DNA of 64,000 nucleotides from Dreissena polymorpha. Its lineage: Eukaryota > Mollusca > Bivalvia > Myida > Dreissenidae. Where the stretch lies: NCBI RefSeq assembly GCF_020536995.1, contig NC_068356.1, positions 23,665,809-23,729,808 on the forward strand, in the 5' to 3' direction. The first letter of the stretch is position 1, and each line of letters starts with the position of its first letter. Made by a program: the position numbers and the translations under genes. Of this stretch, positions 45,114-59,500 are shown piece by piece. Under the pieces are notes generated by a model. The model was not told the DNA's origin and ran no database searches. It worked only from the letters and a program-made list of their open reading frames with translations.

Positions 45114-45530
45114 ACAAGAATATCAGTGAAACTGATGGATGCTCCCCAATGATGCGCTATGTCAATCTATGTGTTAATAACCACCTTAAAAAATTCTATT
45201 ATTAGCCTCGGTGACATTGACCCCAGTGACCTCAAACCTCATCAAAAGGAAGAGGTCATGCAAGGTACCTACGTGCCAAATATGAAAGAGATCGTTAAAG
45301 TATTGAAAGTGCTATGAGAAACTGTGACAAAAGTGTGACGGAAAAATCTATTATTAGCCTTGGTGACCTTGACCCCAGTGACCTCATCAAAAGGTTAAGG
45401 TCCATGCAAGGTACCTACATGCCTAATATGAAAGAGATCGGTAAAGAATTGAAGGTGCTATGGGAAACTAGTGAGGAAGGACAAACTGGAAACTATATGC
45501 TCCGGCGAAATTGTATTTCGGGAGCATAAC
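45114..45530 (+). mobile_element. two-core non-autonomous element, copy B
   Basis: Counterpart of 13752-14168; no differences noticed. Confidence 0.65.
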
Positions 45531-46323
45531 AATTAGGAAAAATATGAAAAATAACGAATTTCAAGAATAAATGCTACAACAGAATCAGGAACACTGATAA
45601 TAAAATGGCTTTTGTAAGGTGCATGAAGACAGCGAAATGAATACTGCAAATCATACAAGTCACAGAACATATAATTGACAATTTTTCATAAATGATTCAG
45701 CTATAAAGGTGCCATGATGACACTATATCGCTCATCTGACTGTTGTTCTTGTCTATAAACTTGAACTCTCTTCCTGGCCATTTAAAAAAAGTGTTCACTA
45801 TGAGCAAATAAGGACAAATTTGCCTGTGAGTTGGGTATAGCATATTTTGAAATTTACGGAGGAGGTGAACCAGACGATGTTTTATGCCAAATATATAAGC
45901 TTTCCTTTTGGTTGCCATTGCAACCAGATTTATGCATGGAATGCATTTCATTTAACAACTTTGAAAGAGGTTCATGAAAGAAAACTCGTGCCATGTTTCA
46001 TTAAGATTGGCACAGAGGTTAGATGTTGTTTAAGTAAAAAATGTTGACCCATGACGGACCAAGACCATTCACAATAGCTCACCCTGAGCACTTTATGCTC
46101 AGTTGAGATATAAACACAAAACAATGATTGCATAATAATACATAGTATGTGTTTACTCGCTCAGTCTTTAAATAGAAAAAAGCATCAAAAGATGCAATAG
46201 TAAGTATTCAAAGTTCAGATGAACTTAAAATTATAGATCATTTAAGTATCACATTAAACTAACCCAGCTAAAGCAATTCTTATCTTTTTTCATATGATAA
46301 CTTTTTCTTCTTATTCCATTCAT

Positions 46324-47646
46324 TTAAAAAGAATTGTAGGTAAAAGCAAAAATGTGACTGTGACATCTGACGACCAACCTTTTAATGCACTGTATAAAGC
46401 TGTTGAATTGTTCACATATTTCAGATTTTACAGATTCAAAGCCTTGAAGTCTGCTAGCTGTAAAAGCACTAGAACATTTGTGGGAGTAGCCATGGAAAAT
46501 GTCATGAAAAAAATGTTCATTTTTATAGTATCCACTTTCTCTGTTTAGGCAATATTCTTGTAAATTACATGCAAAGTCATAAAACACGTCTTGTGGAGGG
46601 GTTTCTAAATAGCTATAGAGTGATAATGCGGGATCTTTTCTTCCTTCTGCCCCAGTCATGTGGAAACCATAGCAATGTCCATGGTCTGCACAGAACCAAA
46701 GAAATAATGTTGATGTTCCTCGAGCAGAAGTTTCAACTTTAGAATAATCTATTTTCATGTTTGAAGCCCAACTGAACCAAAAATTAAAAAAAACTGTTTG
46801 ATCCATAAACCTAGCCTTATTGTGGCGAGTTTTATACATCTCATTTTTAAACTGGCAGTAAGAGGAAAAAGTGCAACTAGAATTCATAACCATAGATACA
46901 AATTCCCACCCTATTTCATCTCCTGCTGCTGTATCCCTACTTAATACATGTAAACAATCTAAGTCCCCTTCATCCCAAAGAATTCTGCATGGCTTACTAA
47001 TTGAATTATAGCATTCACGTATATGAATGTCACATTTTACAGGTGCAAAATTTGTGTAAATATTTAATGTCCTTTGTCTTTCGTGTATGGTCAGTCCATT
47101 TTCACTGTAATTATCGTCATCTTCTCGCTTGAGCCAACCGCTTCCACAGGGACCGGTATTGTCTGGAATATCTGGAAATAATACAGGTCCTTTTAGGCAG
47201 CCATCTGAACATCGAACAAGGTTAGAATCATTCCACTGATCACGTTTTATGATATTTTTCCTTAACTCATTATTGTCTTTAAGTCTGGGAGAATGTTTAC
47301 TTCTACACTTAAAATTCCAAAGTCCAGATTCCTCATTGAAGTTATTGTATGCAGCAGTACTTAATGTAACCGAAACAGGCATTTCATCATCAATATTGTC
47401 ATCAAATAACTGCTGTTCTTCATCATCATTGTTATCAATATTTGTATGAATTAAATCTTCCCACATGTGAGTATATGATTTAAATAAGTTTAAGTGCCTA
47501 CAAACCTTCGAATTTAGTAAAGTACTTATATTTCTCTTATAACCAACCAGACAGGCCAAAAACAATATATTCCGATCATTTGATCTTGGGGCATACAAAT
47601 AGAAAATGGTCAATATATAAGATAATAATTTCAAACTAGCACCTTC
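46324..47646 (-). CDS. KDZ-like transposase exon, copy B
   Basis: 440 codons plus stop, identical to copy A in all motifs (ADHGHCYGFHM, YDFAC, FHDIFHGYSHKC, EQFNSF), with the four-residue IYTN insertion. The frame is intact. This is a plausible DDE-type transposase C-terminal half, if the KDZ assignment is right. Confidence 0.7.
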   Translation of the reverse strand, partial: EGASLKLLSYILTIFYLYAPRSNDRNILFLACLVGYKRNISTLLNSKVCRHLNLFKSYTHMWEDLIHTNIDNNDDEEQQLFDDNIDDEMPVSVTLSTAAYNNFNEESGLWNFKCRSKHSPRLKDNNELRKNIIKRDQWNDSNLVRCSDGCLKGPVLFPDIPDNTGPCGSGWLKREDDDNYSENGLTIHERQRTLNIYTNFAPVKCDIHIRECYNSISKPCRILWDEGDLDCLHVLSRDTAAGDEIGWEFVSMVMNSSCTFSSYCQFKNEMYKTRHNKARFMDQTVFFNFWFSWASNMKIDYSKVETSARGTSTLFLWFCADHGHCYGFHMTGAEGRKDPALSLYSYLETPPQDVFYDFACNLQEYCLNRESGYYKNEHFFHDIFHGYSHKCSSAFTASRLQGFESVKSEICEQFNSFIQCIKRLVVRCHSHIFAFTYNSF

Positions 47647-47665
47647 CTCAAATTACCCTAACCAC

Positions 47666-47728
<63 letters not shown>

Positions 47729-50700
47729 TTATTTATTTATAGAACATTAACAAGGTTAAAATTCCTCTGATTAAGGAACTTGCCCACTAATATTGTTTAT
47801 TATAAGGCAGGAATATCTCACCGGTCCAGGGTTAAGTTCAACGTCATTTGAAAGAATAAGAAGAAGCTGTGAAGTGTCTACATCTTGTTGGGGCGTCTCG
47901 TCAGTGTCTCGTTGGAAAAAGAAGTGGGATGGCACATTGACTTTATCTTCATTTGCGGCGTTGTCATCTTGTTGGGGCGTCTCTTCAGTGTCTCGGTGGC
48001 AATGGATGTTGGATGGCACGTTGATTTCATCTTCCTTTAATAGAATAACCCTTCCTTTAATACAATACTTACTAGACAAACAAGACTATTGCCAAGCAAT
48101 GTATGTCCCCTACAGGTTCCACCATTATCAGATTTTTTTGGATTTTTTTTTCATTATATATATTTGTTGCCATATCAACCAGAAATTTTGATGAGGAACA
48201 AAATGAAATGACGTACATAATGTCCATATTGCCATATATCCATGTTTCAAGAAAAAATATGAAGAACTTTTAAAGTTATCGCAGGATCCAGAAAAAGTGA
48301 CAGACTCACAGAATGACGGACACACAGAGCGCAAACCATAAGTCCCCTCAGGTTAAACTGTTAGGGGAGAAAAAGTATTATATTTTTTCATTCAAAATCT
48401 TAAGAGTATATTTACATAACATAAAGCTATACAACAATATGTGTTCCATTTAAAAACCTGATTGAAAAGTGTGTCAGGCCTATCAACTTTCCATGATGAA
48501 TGCTTCGTTATAAAATGGTCGAGCAGGGCATCTTCAGATGAACAGCACACCCTGCAGTTTGGGCAATTGTAGCAAGGGACCTAAAAAATACCACTCAGCC
48601 TGAGGATTCTAAAATCGCATCTAAGTAATATTTGTGAACAACTCATGGAAATTGAAACAAAACAAAAACATGTACCACAATTGGTTCATACTTTAGAACA
48701 TCTTTACATTATAATGAATTCAATACAGGCCCAGGACTGGTCCTGAAAAGCTTGCACATGGAAGACTTACATACACCAAAACCCCGCTTAACAGGTTATT
48801 GGTGATAATCAATTATACCTGAATTGTAAGAATACCAGCTATTTAGACTAATTTTATAAGGTTCTTTGTGTCGTCTTTAAAGCTTGGTTTTACTGTATTT
48901 GTAGAACATCTAAATGACCATACATGAAAGGATGAATGTGTGTTTTAAAGGATCTTCTTGAACAAGTTTTGTTTATCTGACAAGAAAGAATACTTTCTGT
49001 CATTGATTTACCTGTTTGTTCTTCTTTTTCGTCATGGTAGGTTTCTCCCTTTTAACCTTACCAGTCTTGACTTCCATCTTCTTGCGTTTCTGAAAAGTTA
49101 TTATGCTATCAGTCCATATTACCAGTACAAATGCTACAAATTACTACCGGTTATATAATTTGAAAAGCGTATACCTTTGAAGATGATTTGAAATAATGTG
49201 AATACATCCCTTTCATTAAATTCATTCTTTTTAATGAAAACATAAAATTTGTTTATAGCATTGTGCCATGCTATCAGATCAATTGGCATGCTACAAATAT
49301 AGTGTCATATAAACAGGGCAATCATTGTCTTTCATGCTTGAACCAATTACTATATTATGATACATACAAATAGGACACAGATGAATCAAACACACATTCT
49401 GCTGATTTATATTAAAATCAAAGTAATGAAAATACCTATGAAAGAAATATTTATGTAAATTGTCAAGATGGAAAGTGTTAAAAAGTATGGAGCATATCGT
49501 CATAAAATTAGTACCAAGCATAAGCCATTCAACTTGTATGCAGGCAGGAAAACAGCCACATCTTCAGTAATGTCAAGGTAAACAAATCCACTGCAGCATG
49601 ACCTTTAATGCATGACGAAAAAACAGGATCATTAATGCAGTGTCTGTGAATGCATAATCATGTAAAATTAATATTCATTCAGGCTAAAAATTGCCATCCA
49701 GTAAAAAAGGGAAACTATGTCTGAACTATATTTTTGTTGTCCCGGACAATATTGGACGACCACTAATTCCAATGACCGTCAATATAAAACTAACAAAACG
49801 ATTAAACCTATTTGACATGAAACTAACAAGAGAGTTACTGCAGTAATAGCATTCATGCAGCAAGTTTTAATATAAAACAAGAGCACCGCATAGCGGGTGC
49901 CATGCTCGGCTGCAAAAGCTTGTCAGAGTGATCTTGATCTTTGACCTAGTGACCCAAAATGGGTGTGGTGTGTAGAACTCATCAAGGTGCATATACATAT
50001 GAAGTTTCAAAGTTGAAGGTGGAAGCACTTTGATTTTAGAGCCAATGATAAGGTTTTAGCACGACGCCGGTGGACGACGAGCAGGCTATGACAATACCTC
50101 GGGTTTTCTCCGAAAACAGCCTCGCTAATAAATATTGTTGGGGTGTCTAAAAATAAAGCAACAATGAGTGCCTTATGTTGGCATATGTTTATGTTGTATG
50201 TAATTCCATTAAGAAAGGTGATTTTTATGAAACTACTTAAGAATGCATTACATTTATGTATATATAGGTAAACAACAGCTGTCACCATAGGATGACTTAT
50301 GCCCCCTATAAACGCTTGATAGAAGTTATGAGCTTTTTTCGAAACTTAAACACAGATTTCGAAACCTAAACGCAGACCCTAAGTTCAAGGTCAAGGTCAC
50401 AGGGGTCAAAATTTGTGTGCGCATGGAAAGGCTTTGTCAATATACACATGCATGCCAAATATGAAGTTGCTATCTGAAGCGACATAGAAGTTATGAGCAT
50501 TTTTCGAAACCTAAACGTAAAGTGTGACAGACAGACTATATGCCCTCCTTCGGCGGCATAAAAAGATGTGCCAGAAATTAATGACTTCAAGGATATAATA
50601 CATGTAAATGTTAACAAATAGATTTTTTTCAACGAAAGCAAAAACAACAAAACAAAATGCACCAAACAAGCTTCCTATTCCTTGATAACATGTATAAATC

Positions 50701-53700
50701 TGCATTTATTTACTGTGCTTTCCCTATCAGTATTTTATGGCTATTTATTTCACACATATTTCACTACCAGTAACATGATGATGAATAAAAACAAGAGCAC
50801 CGCATAGCAGGTGCCAACGCTCGGCTGCAGGTGCAGTTTCTTTTTTTTAAGAGTTCACAGTGATCTTGACCTTTGACCTAGTGACACAAAAAAGGGTGTG
50901 GCATGTATAACTCATCAAGGTGCAGCTACATATAAAGTTTCAAAGTTATAGGATGAAGCACATTAAACATTGTGGCATTTCTTTGTTAACTGAAACAATT
51001 AACACATGCATGTACATGCAAACAAAAATTTCAACAATAACAAATGCACCAATCAAGCTTTATATACCTTGTGTGGCATTTCTTTGCCAACTGAAACAAT
51101 TTACACATGCATGTACAGGCATGGCATAAGTGCAAAACCTCATCCACCAAAGTTGACTATTTTGAAAAATAACAACAATTATATAATAATATGCAGAAGA
51201 CAACAGAAAGGAAAGATGTCCTCAAAATAATAACACTAATATGGTCTTTTACTTATATTTTACTTTCAAAATAGGTTTGGTTGTGGGTTTTTTTTCAACA
51301 AAAAAAAACTTGTTTCAAGAATTAGTAGGACATTTCCACAATGAAACAGTGAGGGTTATCTGAAATTAACAGTATTTTTTACCTTCTTTCCATATCTTTT
51401 GACATTTCTGGTTGCAGACCTCTTAGCTCTGGCTGTGACAACCTGAGAATGAATTGTGTGTGTGAAAATATGGAAAACAAAATTATATAAACTAACTAGT
51501 TTATTTTTTATACAATTACAGAATGTTATGTTCTGATATAACTTAATGGTTATGACATCAACTCTATGGTCTGGCTTTCACACAAAGACATCTGTTGAAC
51601 TTTTCATGTTTACCACTTAATGACAAACAATGCTCTTTGATGATTAAAGGCATTGCTTTAAAAGTATAGGACCTGCAGTCCAACTATTGCCTTACAGCTA
51701 CCAATAATGAAGGGCATTATGGTGCTGATCAGGGGCAAAAAGGCGAGGCTAAAAAAGAGACATGACAGGGTGCCCAGCTTTACGGCTCTAGACATAACAT
51801 TAATTTATAGGCTGTAACAAGCCATATGAGCAATCAATACTGGATTGCAATCACTTTATAAATGTTCATTAAGAATGATGAAATATCTGTACGATTAAAT
51901 GCATAGAAAAGTTACCGTTATTTTATGTGTCTGAGGCTTAATGTCCCTGGGAACTGGTACTTCACTTGCATCCACCTTGTCTTGAATCTCTGGTTGAGCT
52001 CCCTACAATTTATTTAACCATAATACAGGTATTATACTTTTTTTAAACGGCTTATTTTAATCAAAAATATAAACATTACAGCAAAATCAAATTGTTATGA
52101 ATATTTGTAGGTGGAAGCGCTTTGATTTTAGAGTCAATGTTAAGGTTTTAGCCTGACGCAGAATTGCAGTTTTGTGCATAAATCACATTTGCTTATGGCT
52201 CATAAATGCAGTCCACTTTGTTGTAGCACTAAACTCACAGTCTGCACAATATCCGAAAAGAGTGCTATGGTGCTGTCATGCTCCTGAACCGGTACTTCCG
52301 TGGCTGAGAGAGCTGGCCATTCTGTAGGATCTTGAACAGCAGCCTCCACACACAGCTGGTTTGGCAGGTCGTCATGTATGGATGCTAAACACCTCCTAGC
52401 CCCTTCAGCACTCAGATGTAGTCCATCATGGGACAAGTACAGGGACTTCTTAAAATTAAATTTTGATTATTGATAGTTACCGTACTAATTTGTTTTAAAC
52501 ATAACTAAGATATTAAAGCAGCAAATTAAATGAACTGGTTTCCCTCAACGAATGAAAAAATATTTTAGTTTCAATCAATTAGAGTGTACAACTCTGAACT
52601 GACCAAAATGATCATCCTGACAAAACTTATACAAGAACTTCTAAAAAAATGATAATACATTTCATTAACTTCCATATTACAGCACAGACAGATATCTTTA
52701 ATTATGGGGCTTTACTTCTAGAGCTGAAACCAACAAAACGTGCAAGTGTACCACCACAAAGTAATACATCTATTTTAAAATTCATGATATTTCATGTAAA
52801 AGTTATTAAGAAACCAGTAATTGCAACAAAACTGCTCAATGAGTCAATTTTCACCAATTAAGGAGGCATATCTCTTGAGCAAAGAAGGATGTCTGAACAG
52901 AATTTGGGATTGGTCCACCGCAGTATAATGATGCATATATTTATTTTAAGTTTCATGATGATGAAATTCCATGCAACAGTTGCTGAGAAACTTCCTATTT
53001 CACTCTAGATCTTTCCCTATACCTGTTTAGTTGCTGCATAGTCCATGTATCTCACAGAAGGCACATGGTGACTCAGTTCCCACAGCATGCTGTTTGCGCT
53101 CCTTATCCACTGGCAGTAGTTCCTCAACTGTGCCCCTGAGAGTGGCCATCGGGGAAACATTCTCACATCAAAATCACGTGGAAGAATCACGCAAAGCACC
53201 ACGTGTATTTCAGTGCACACACTGAATACAACATCAAGGATCTCAGTCACACAACTAAAAATAACAAGCAAATTCATTGAATTGATATACCCTGCCAATA
53301 TGCTTCTGGACAAAAAAGTGTTATATTTGACACTAAAGAAGCATTTTTTAAGAAACAAAGGGCCATAACTCTGCTATTAACAGATGGTGTACGATGCCAT
53401 TTGGCCTGCAGCATCCTCTTATCCATATATATACTCATACCAAGTTTCAATGAAATCCGCCAAAGCACTTCCAAGATATGGCTCTGAACACAAAAGTGCT
53501 GGACGGACAGATGGAAAGACAGACGGACAGACAACCCCAAAACAATATCCATCCTCCTATGGCAAGGGATAATAAGGTAATGGTATTAGTTGCTCATTGT
53601 ATTATCTTCCCATCACAAACAATTATTAAATAGAGATGTGTTCGTCAGAAACACAATGCCCCATATTGCGCCGCTTTGTATTTATTTTTTTACCTTTGAC

Positions 53701-56526
53701 CTTGAAGGATGACCTTGAACCTCCACCACTCAAAATGTGCAGCTTCATGAGATACACGTGCACACCAAATATCAAGTTGCTATCTTCAATATTGAAAAAG
53801 TTATGGCCAATGTTAAAGTTTTCAGACGGACAGACGCCATATATTTGACATTTGACCTTGAAGGATGACCTTTCACCAATTAAAAATGTTCAGCTCCATG
53901 AGGTACACAAGCATGCCAAATATCAAGTTTCTATCTTTAATAATGCAAAAGTTATGGCCAACGTTGAAGTTTTTTTCCCGACGGACGGACAGACTGACAC
54001 ACATACTGACTGACGGACAGTTCAACTTCTATGTGCAACCCTACCGGGGGCATAAAAAGTTACAAACAACTACAAAAATATTTGAGAAACTAACTTATTT
54101 TATTTCATTAAAATGCCAATCCAAAAAAATCTAATAAGAAAGTGATACTAAGTTGATCAAGCTCATTTTTATTCATGCTGCTAAGCTGTTCAGTGGCGGA
54201 TCCAGGGTTTCTAGTTAGGGGGTTGGTGTGGACATTCAATAATACAGGCCAATGTAAAAGCATAATGGTGTAGTGGATGTGGTGTCCGCCTAGTGATAGG
54301 GAGTTAGGAGGTTCTCATTATCTTCTCCATAAACACCAAGTTCTGGTTCTTCCCAGGAACAGACTCGAGTGTCTCAATAAGCATAGTGCGTTCCCTGCAA
54401 TAAAGATAAGGTAAAAAGGTTAAATAAAAACTAAAACTGAAAAATTACTGTTCAACATACCGGTAGAAATTGCTATCCTTGCAGCAAACATCGTTAGAGC
54501 CAAGATGCAGGTACAATATGTCGTAACAACCTGACATCAGCTCTTGATGCAGCAGCTTTCTAAAGCCCTTCCGGTCAGACACATACTTTGCACCTGCATA
54601 GTAAAATAAGATCTTCCATTTGGAATTGGTTTTCATTTGCAATAATTTTTCTTGAGTTGTCATTTGTTATTGAATATTATGAAAAATAGTCATCATTGCT
54701 ATGTTCGAGACAAGCAAGCTTATCTTTGTTAATATTTATCTCACTTGTTCTATGTTGCGTCAAATTTCTGGATTTGCAATCTTTTTCCCCATTTTGGTTA
54801 CAGCAGAAAGGGTATTTTGCTTGATTCCATAATACATGTTTTATCAGTGTAATAATATACATGACGTGTACATGTAAATACCATGAAACTGTTAGGGTAA
54901 AATATCTTTTTGGGTATTGAAGCAATATTCAGTGGAGTTTTAAGCATTTCTTTAAAAACAAGAGATGCGTTTGTTGGAAACACAATGCCCCCTATTGCAC
55001 CGCTTTGAAGCCATGTACATGTATTCAAACTTTGACCTTGAAGGATGACCTTGACCTTTCACCACTCAAAAATGTGCAGCTCCATGAGATACACATGCAT
55101 GCCAAATATCTAGTTGCTATCTTCAATATTGCAAATTTTGACCTTTGACCTTGAAGGATGACCTTGACCTTTCATCACTCAAAATGTGCAGCTCCATGAG
55201 ATATACATGCATGCCAAATATCAAGTTGCTATCTTCAATATTTAAAAAGTTATGGCCAATGTTAAAATTTTCAGACGGACGGAATATTTGACATTTGACC
55301 TTGAAGAATGACCTTGATTTTCACCTTTTACCACTCAAAATATTCAGCTCCAAGAGATACACATGCATAAAAAAAAATCAAGTTGCTATCTTCAATATTT
55401 AAAAAGTTATGGCCAATGTTAAAGTTTTCGGACGGACGGAATATTTGACATTTGAACTTGAAGAATGACCTTGACCTTCACCTTTCATCACTCAAAATGT
55501 TCAGCTCCAGGAGATACCCATGCATGCCAAATATCAAGTTGCTATCATCAATAGTGAACAAGTTATGGCCAATGTTAAAGTTTTCGGATGGACGGACAGA
55601 CGCCATATATTAGACATTTGACCTTCACCTTTCACCACTCAAAATGTTCAGCCTCAGGAGATACACATACATGCCAAATATCAAATTGCTATCGTCAATA
55701 GTGAAAAAGTTATGACCAATGTTAGTTTTCGGACGGATGGACATATGCCATATATTAGACCTTTGACCTTGAAGGATGACCTTGACCTTCACCTTTCACC
55801 ACTCAAAATGTGCAGCTCAATGAGATGCACATGCATGCCAAATATAACGGTGCTATGTTAAATATTGAAAAAGTTATGACCATTAAAGTGTTCGGACGGA
55901 CGGACAGACTGACAGTTCAACTGCTATATGCCACCCTACCGGGGGCATAAAAACAATTATTTGGTACACAAAGCTTCAAATAAATATTAAAATTAGCAAC
56001 CTTTCCAAAGGCAGCAACAAACACTGCAGGGCTAGATTGAACTTTACCGGTACGCAGTTGTTTACAACCATCGACAAAGCGGGGGTTTGGGGGCAGTAGC
56101 CCCCGATACTAAAGAAATATATAGGATAAAAGGATAATAAGGTGTTGCGTAAGTTGTTATGTGTTAGGTGTTAAGGGTTAGAGTACGCTGTTTGATGTTA
56201 AGTGTTGCGTACCGGTAAAGTTCAATCGTCCCCACTGCAGTATAAGACAGTAGCTAAAATAATTATGCCAACGCAAAAATCATCAAAAGATTATGGCGGC
56301 AATTTATATAGACTATTTAAGACAGTAAAAGGGGTAATATAAAGCAGCATGCCACAGAAACATGTTGGGTCTCACACTCAACTATAAACAGTTAAAAATT
56401 ATTCACCAGATACGGGCAGAAAGTCAATCCTTGCATTTGGAGGACATGCAGACTTCAAACGATGGACATTGGAATCCCAGGCAATAAGAACACGAACATC
56501 GCTGCTGCACCAGACATGTTCTTCAC
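46324..56526 (-). CDS. SGNH-hydrolase / C2H2 / 2A / KDZ-like transposase gene, copy B (11 exons)
   Basis: Paralogue of the copy A gene. Exons: 56407-56526, 54461-54593, 54335-54394, 53023-53221, 52239-52445, 51916-52002, 51383-51442, 49012-49089, 48458-48580, 47822-48034, 46324-47646. All splice sites and reading frames are preserved. The one coding length difference noticed is a 12-bp in-frame insertion in the last exon, adding I-Y-T-N before FAPVKC (near 47053). Keeping every frame open in two copies suggests either very recent duplication or constraint; the near identity cannot distinguish these. As in copy A, no start codon was found upstream of the first exon. Confidence 0.7.
47822..47866 (-). 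other. 2A (StopGo) like motif, copy B
   Basis: LLLILSNDVELNPGP at the end of exon 47822-48034, identical to copy A and again followed at once by the donor GTGAGA. Confidence 0.75.
49877..50959. mobile_element. cluster of core-repeat elements in an intron, copy B
   Basis: Counterpart of 18493-19575 in copy A. Confidence 0.6.
53631..55954 (+). mobile_element. core-repeat elements and SINE fragment, copy B
   Basis: Contains the two-core element (53631-54058), the SINE fragment (54257-54380) and the six-core element (54958-55954), as in copy A at 22246-24569. Confidence 0.65.
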
Positions 56527-56542
56527 CTGAAACAGAATAAAC

Positions 56543-59500
56543 GGCTCTAGGAGAAGTGCCCCCCGGAGAACTGCCCCCCCCCCAAAGATTTTTCACTGGG
56601 CGGAGAACTGCCCCCTCACTCTTTTTTTATAGGGCGGAGAACTGCCCCCCTGCTGATTAATAAGGGGCGGAGAACTGCCCCCCTGTCAGAATTGATGACC
56701 CGGAGAAGTGCCCCCTAATTAAAGAAATTTCGCGGCTATATATAAAACGAGTATTATAATGACAATAACGCCAGTAACTTTCTTGCTATTATGTCTGGAA
56801 ATTGAGTGAAATTTCAAAAGTAATATAAAGTTGTACAAGTATTAAAGTTATAAAACGGCAAAAAAATACCTGCCTCGGCATGGACGTCGCCATCTTGATA
56901 ATCACGTGATTTTCGTCTATGTTAACAAAGAAAAACAAATCACTTTTTGCTAATAAAAAGTTTTCGCGGCTGAATTATTTGATATTTTCCCCGTAATCAA
57001 AACAAACAATTAGCATGCAATTTAATCCATCCGTATGCAAGCTGAAAACAATAATTTATTTGTTTGTTTTCGCCAATTACGGATTTGGACGGTTCAATAT
57101 AATAAACCCGTATGCCGCTTTATTCAAAGCTAACAAGTTCTTAACAATTAAGGTCGATCCGGTCTACCAATTAAAAGATCGCGGTGCTTATCGTTAACGG
57201 TAACAAGTTCTCTGCCTGCCTAATTAGCTGCTAATTAAAGCAACTGTTACCGATTTTGTTTGTTTGGCATGTCGACATGATCTGCTCAAAATGCTAACTG
57301 TTGCAGATTGTATGTATGTATGAATGTATGTTTTGAACGTTTATGTAAGCATGTATATATTTTTTAATGTATGTCTGAATGTATGTATGTATGATTGTAA
57401 CTGTGAATGTATGTATGCATGTAATGTGTGTATTTATGTATGTTATTTTGTATTTCACATGAATTAACTAAACAACATAAATAAATTGATTATTAATTCG
57501 ACTTCACTTTACTTTTTTCTTCAAGTCAGCTAAATTATTGCCTTTGCTTTGCCTATTAATTTACTTTTTTATACGTTTAGTTACGTTTTTTTTTCCATGG
57601 GTCAATACTATCTTTATAATGTAAATTAATTCCGATGTAACTTTTCCTCCATAAGTACTGAGTTGCACGTCTATATATAGTTGCGACACATGGCCAGTAT
57701 TAACATGCACGCGTTTCCTGTGTGGATCTCGACTATGTTTCGCGCTCTTATTAAAACACGACTTTTACATGGCATTCATGTATAGTGAGTGGTGAAGATG
57801 CGTACCAAGGGCCTTAAACAGTATTATCACATGCCTCTAGACAATTTGTGTTATTCAGTTCGATAAATGGCATTATACTTGTACTTAAATTAATTTGTTA
57901 CCGGATAAAATGTGTACGCCGATAACGTAAAATTACCCGTAAGTATTGTTTTCACTACGTAACTAATAACTAATATGACACCGGGGGGGGGGGGCAGTTC
58001 TCCGCCCCTACAGATTTGATGGGGGGGGGGGCAGATATCCGCCCACTCCTATAAATATGAGGTCGATTTACATCGACCTCATATCGTTTAACGTTATTTT
58101 GCAATAGCATCGTTCCGACATGAATTCATGTCGGAAGCTTTAACGGTATCAAATTCATATAACAGCACAGAATAATCATGCAATAAATTATTAAACATAA
58201 AATATAAACATTATTTTACTAATTGCATTAGAAAAATGTTTATACAAACTTACAAGTAATGATAGTCCAGACCTTAAAACACTACCACTGTTCAAATTCC
58301 ATATTGTTGCCATATAGCACTGTGTAAATTGAAAGTTGCATAATGTTACCTCATTGGTCGGTTATAAATACATTGTTTCTCTATGTATAGTATTCGATTT
58401 AGACGAAAATAATAACTTACGTGGAATGTCATATTAGTTTTCCATTAAAACTTTGATCTTGCTGTGTGTGTTTATGGACGTTATTAATTATGTTATACTT
58501 ATTTTTGTATTTCATTAAGAATTAGAACGTGTAGCCCTTTTTGTTAACTGTTTTTAGCAAACGATTCGCGGCTTAATAAGACACGGAAAATAGTTAAAGC
58601 GACACTTTCATTTAAAGGTTTAATGTGAACAATATTAAATGAAACCTTTTTTGGTATTAATATATTTTATTGACATGTTAAATTCGATACTTGAAAAGGT
58701 GTTTAGTCTTTAAAAAGATGTCGCTGATATTGTTAATTTCAAACTGTTAATATGCTTAATGTTGTGTAAGAAATTGAATAGTTTCACTGAGTTTTATTCC
58801 CGCCTAAAATCCGATATCGTAAAACGCGCAACGGTTAAGAATAAGGTCTAAATAAGTTTAAGTATTCAGATCTGAATATCAGCAGCTGTGCCAGCTGGGA
58901 GCCCCGTTTTGGCTTTAACAACCGCAAGCGAAACAACATACTTTTTTAAGTCTTGCACTTAGACTCCATGATCACAAGTATAGGTCCCTGCTGTGGCGTA
59001 TGACACCATAGTGTTATTTAGTATTGGTCGGCACAGTATCTGATCATAACGAGACAATTGGTTTGTGCTGAACACAGGGGCAATAAAACCACAGATCTAT
59101 CAAAAAACAAGATTATTGAGATATCTTTTATTGAACACCGCGATAAAAATGCTCAAACCACGGACTCTAGATTACACGGATAAGAAACATGGCAACATTC
59201 TCAGAATCATCACTGCTATATGTGTAATCACCTAACAATTCGTCTAAAAATAATTTATATATTTGAGTTGAAGACGATGTACTGTTGTATAAGTCTGAAT
59301 AAACTATCTGTCTGCCTGTCTAAATCAAAGCCGTCATCGTCCCAGTGAAAAAAAATCTGATTTTGAATAGTTGAACATGATGCGCTTATGTCAAAATACG
59401 AAATGACCCGCGTAACACCGACCGTGATTTTCAAGAATCTTTAATAAATTGATAATTTAAGGTAAATAACATTTCATATAATTATACATAATTCCCTCGT

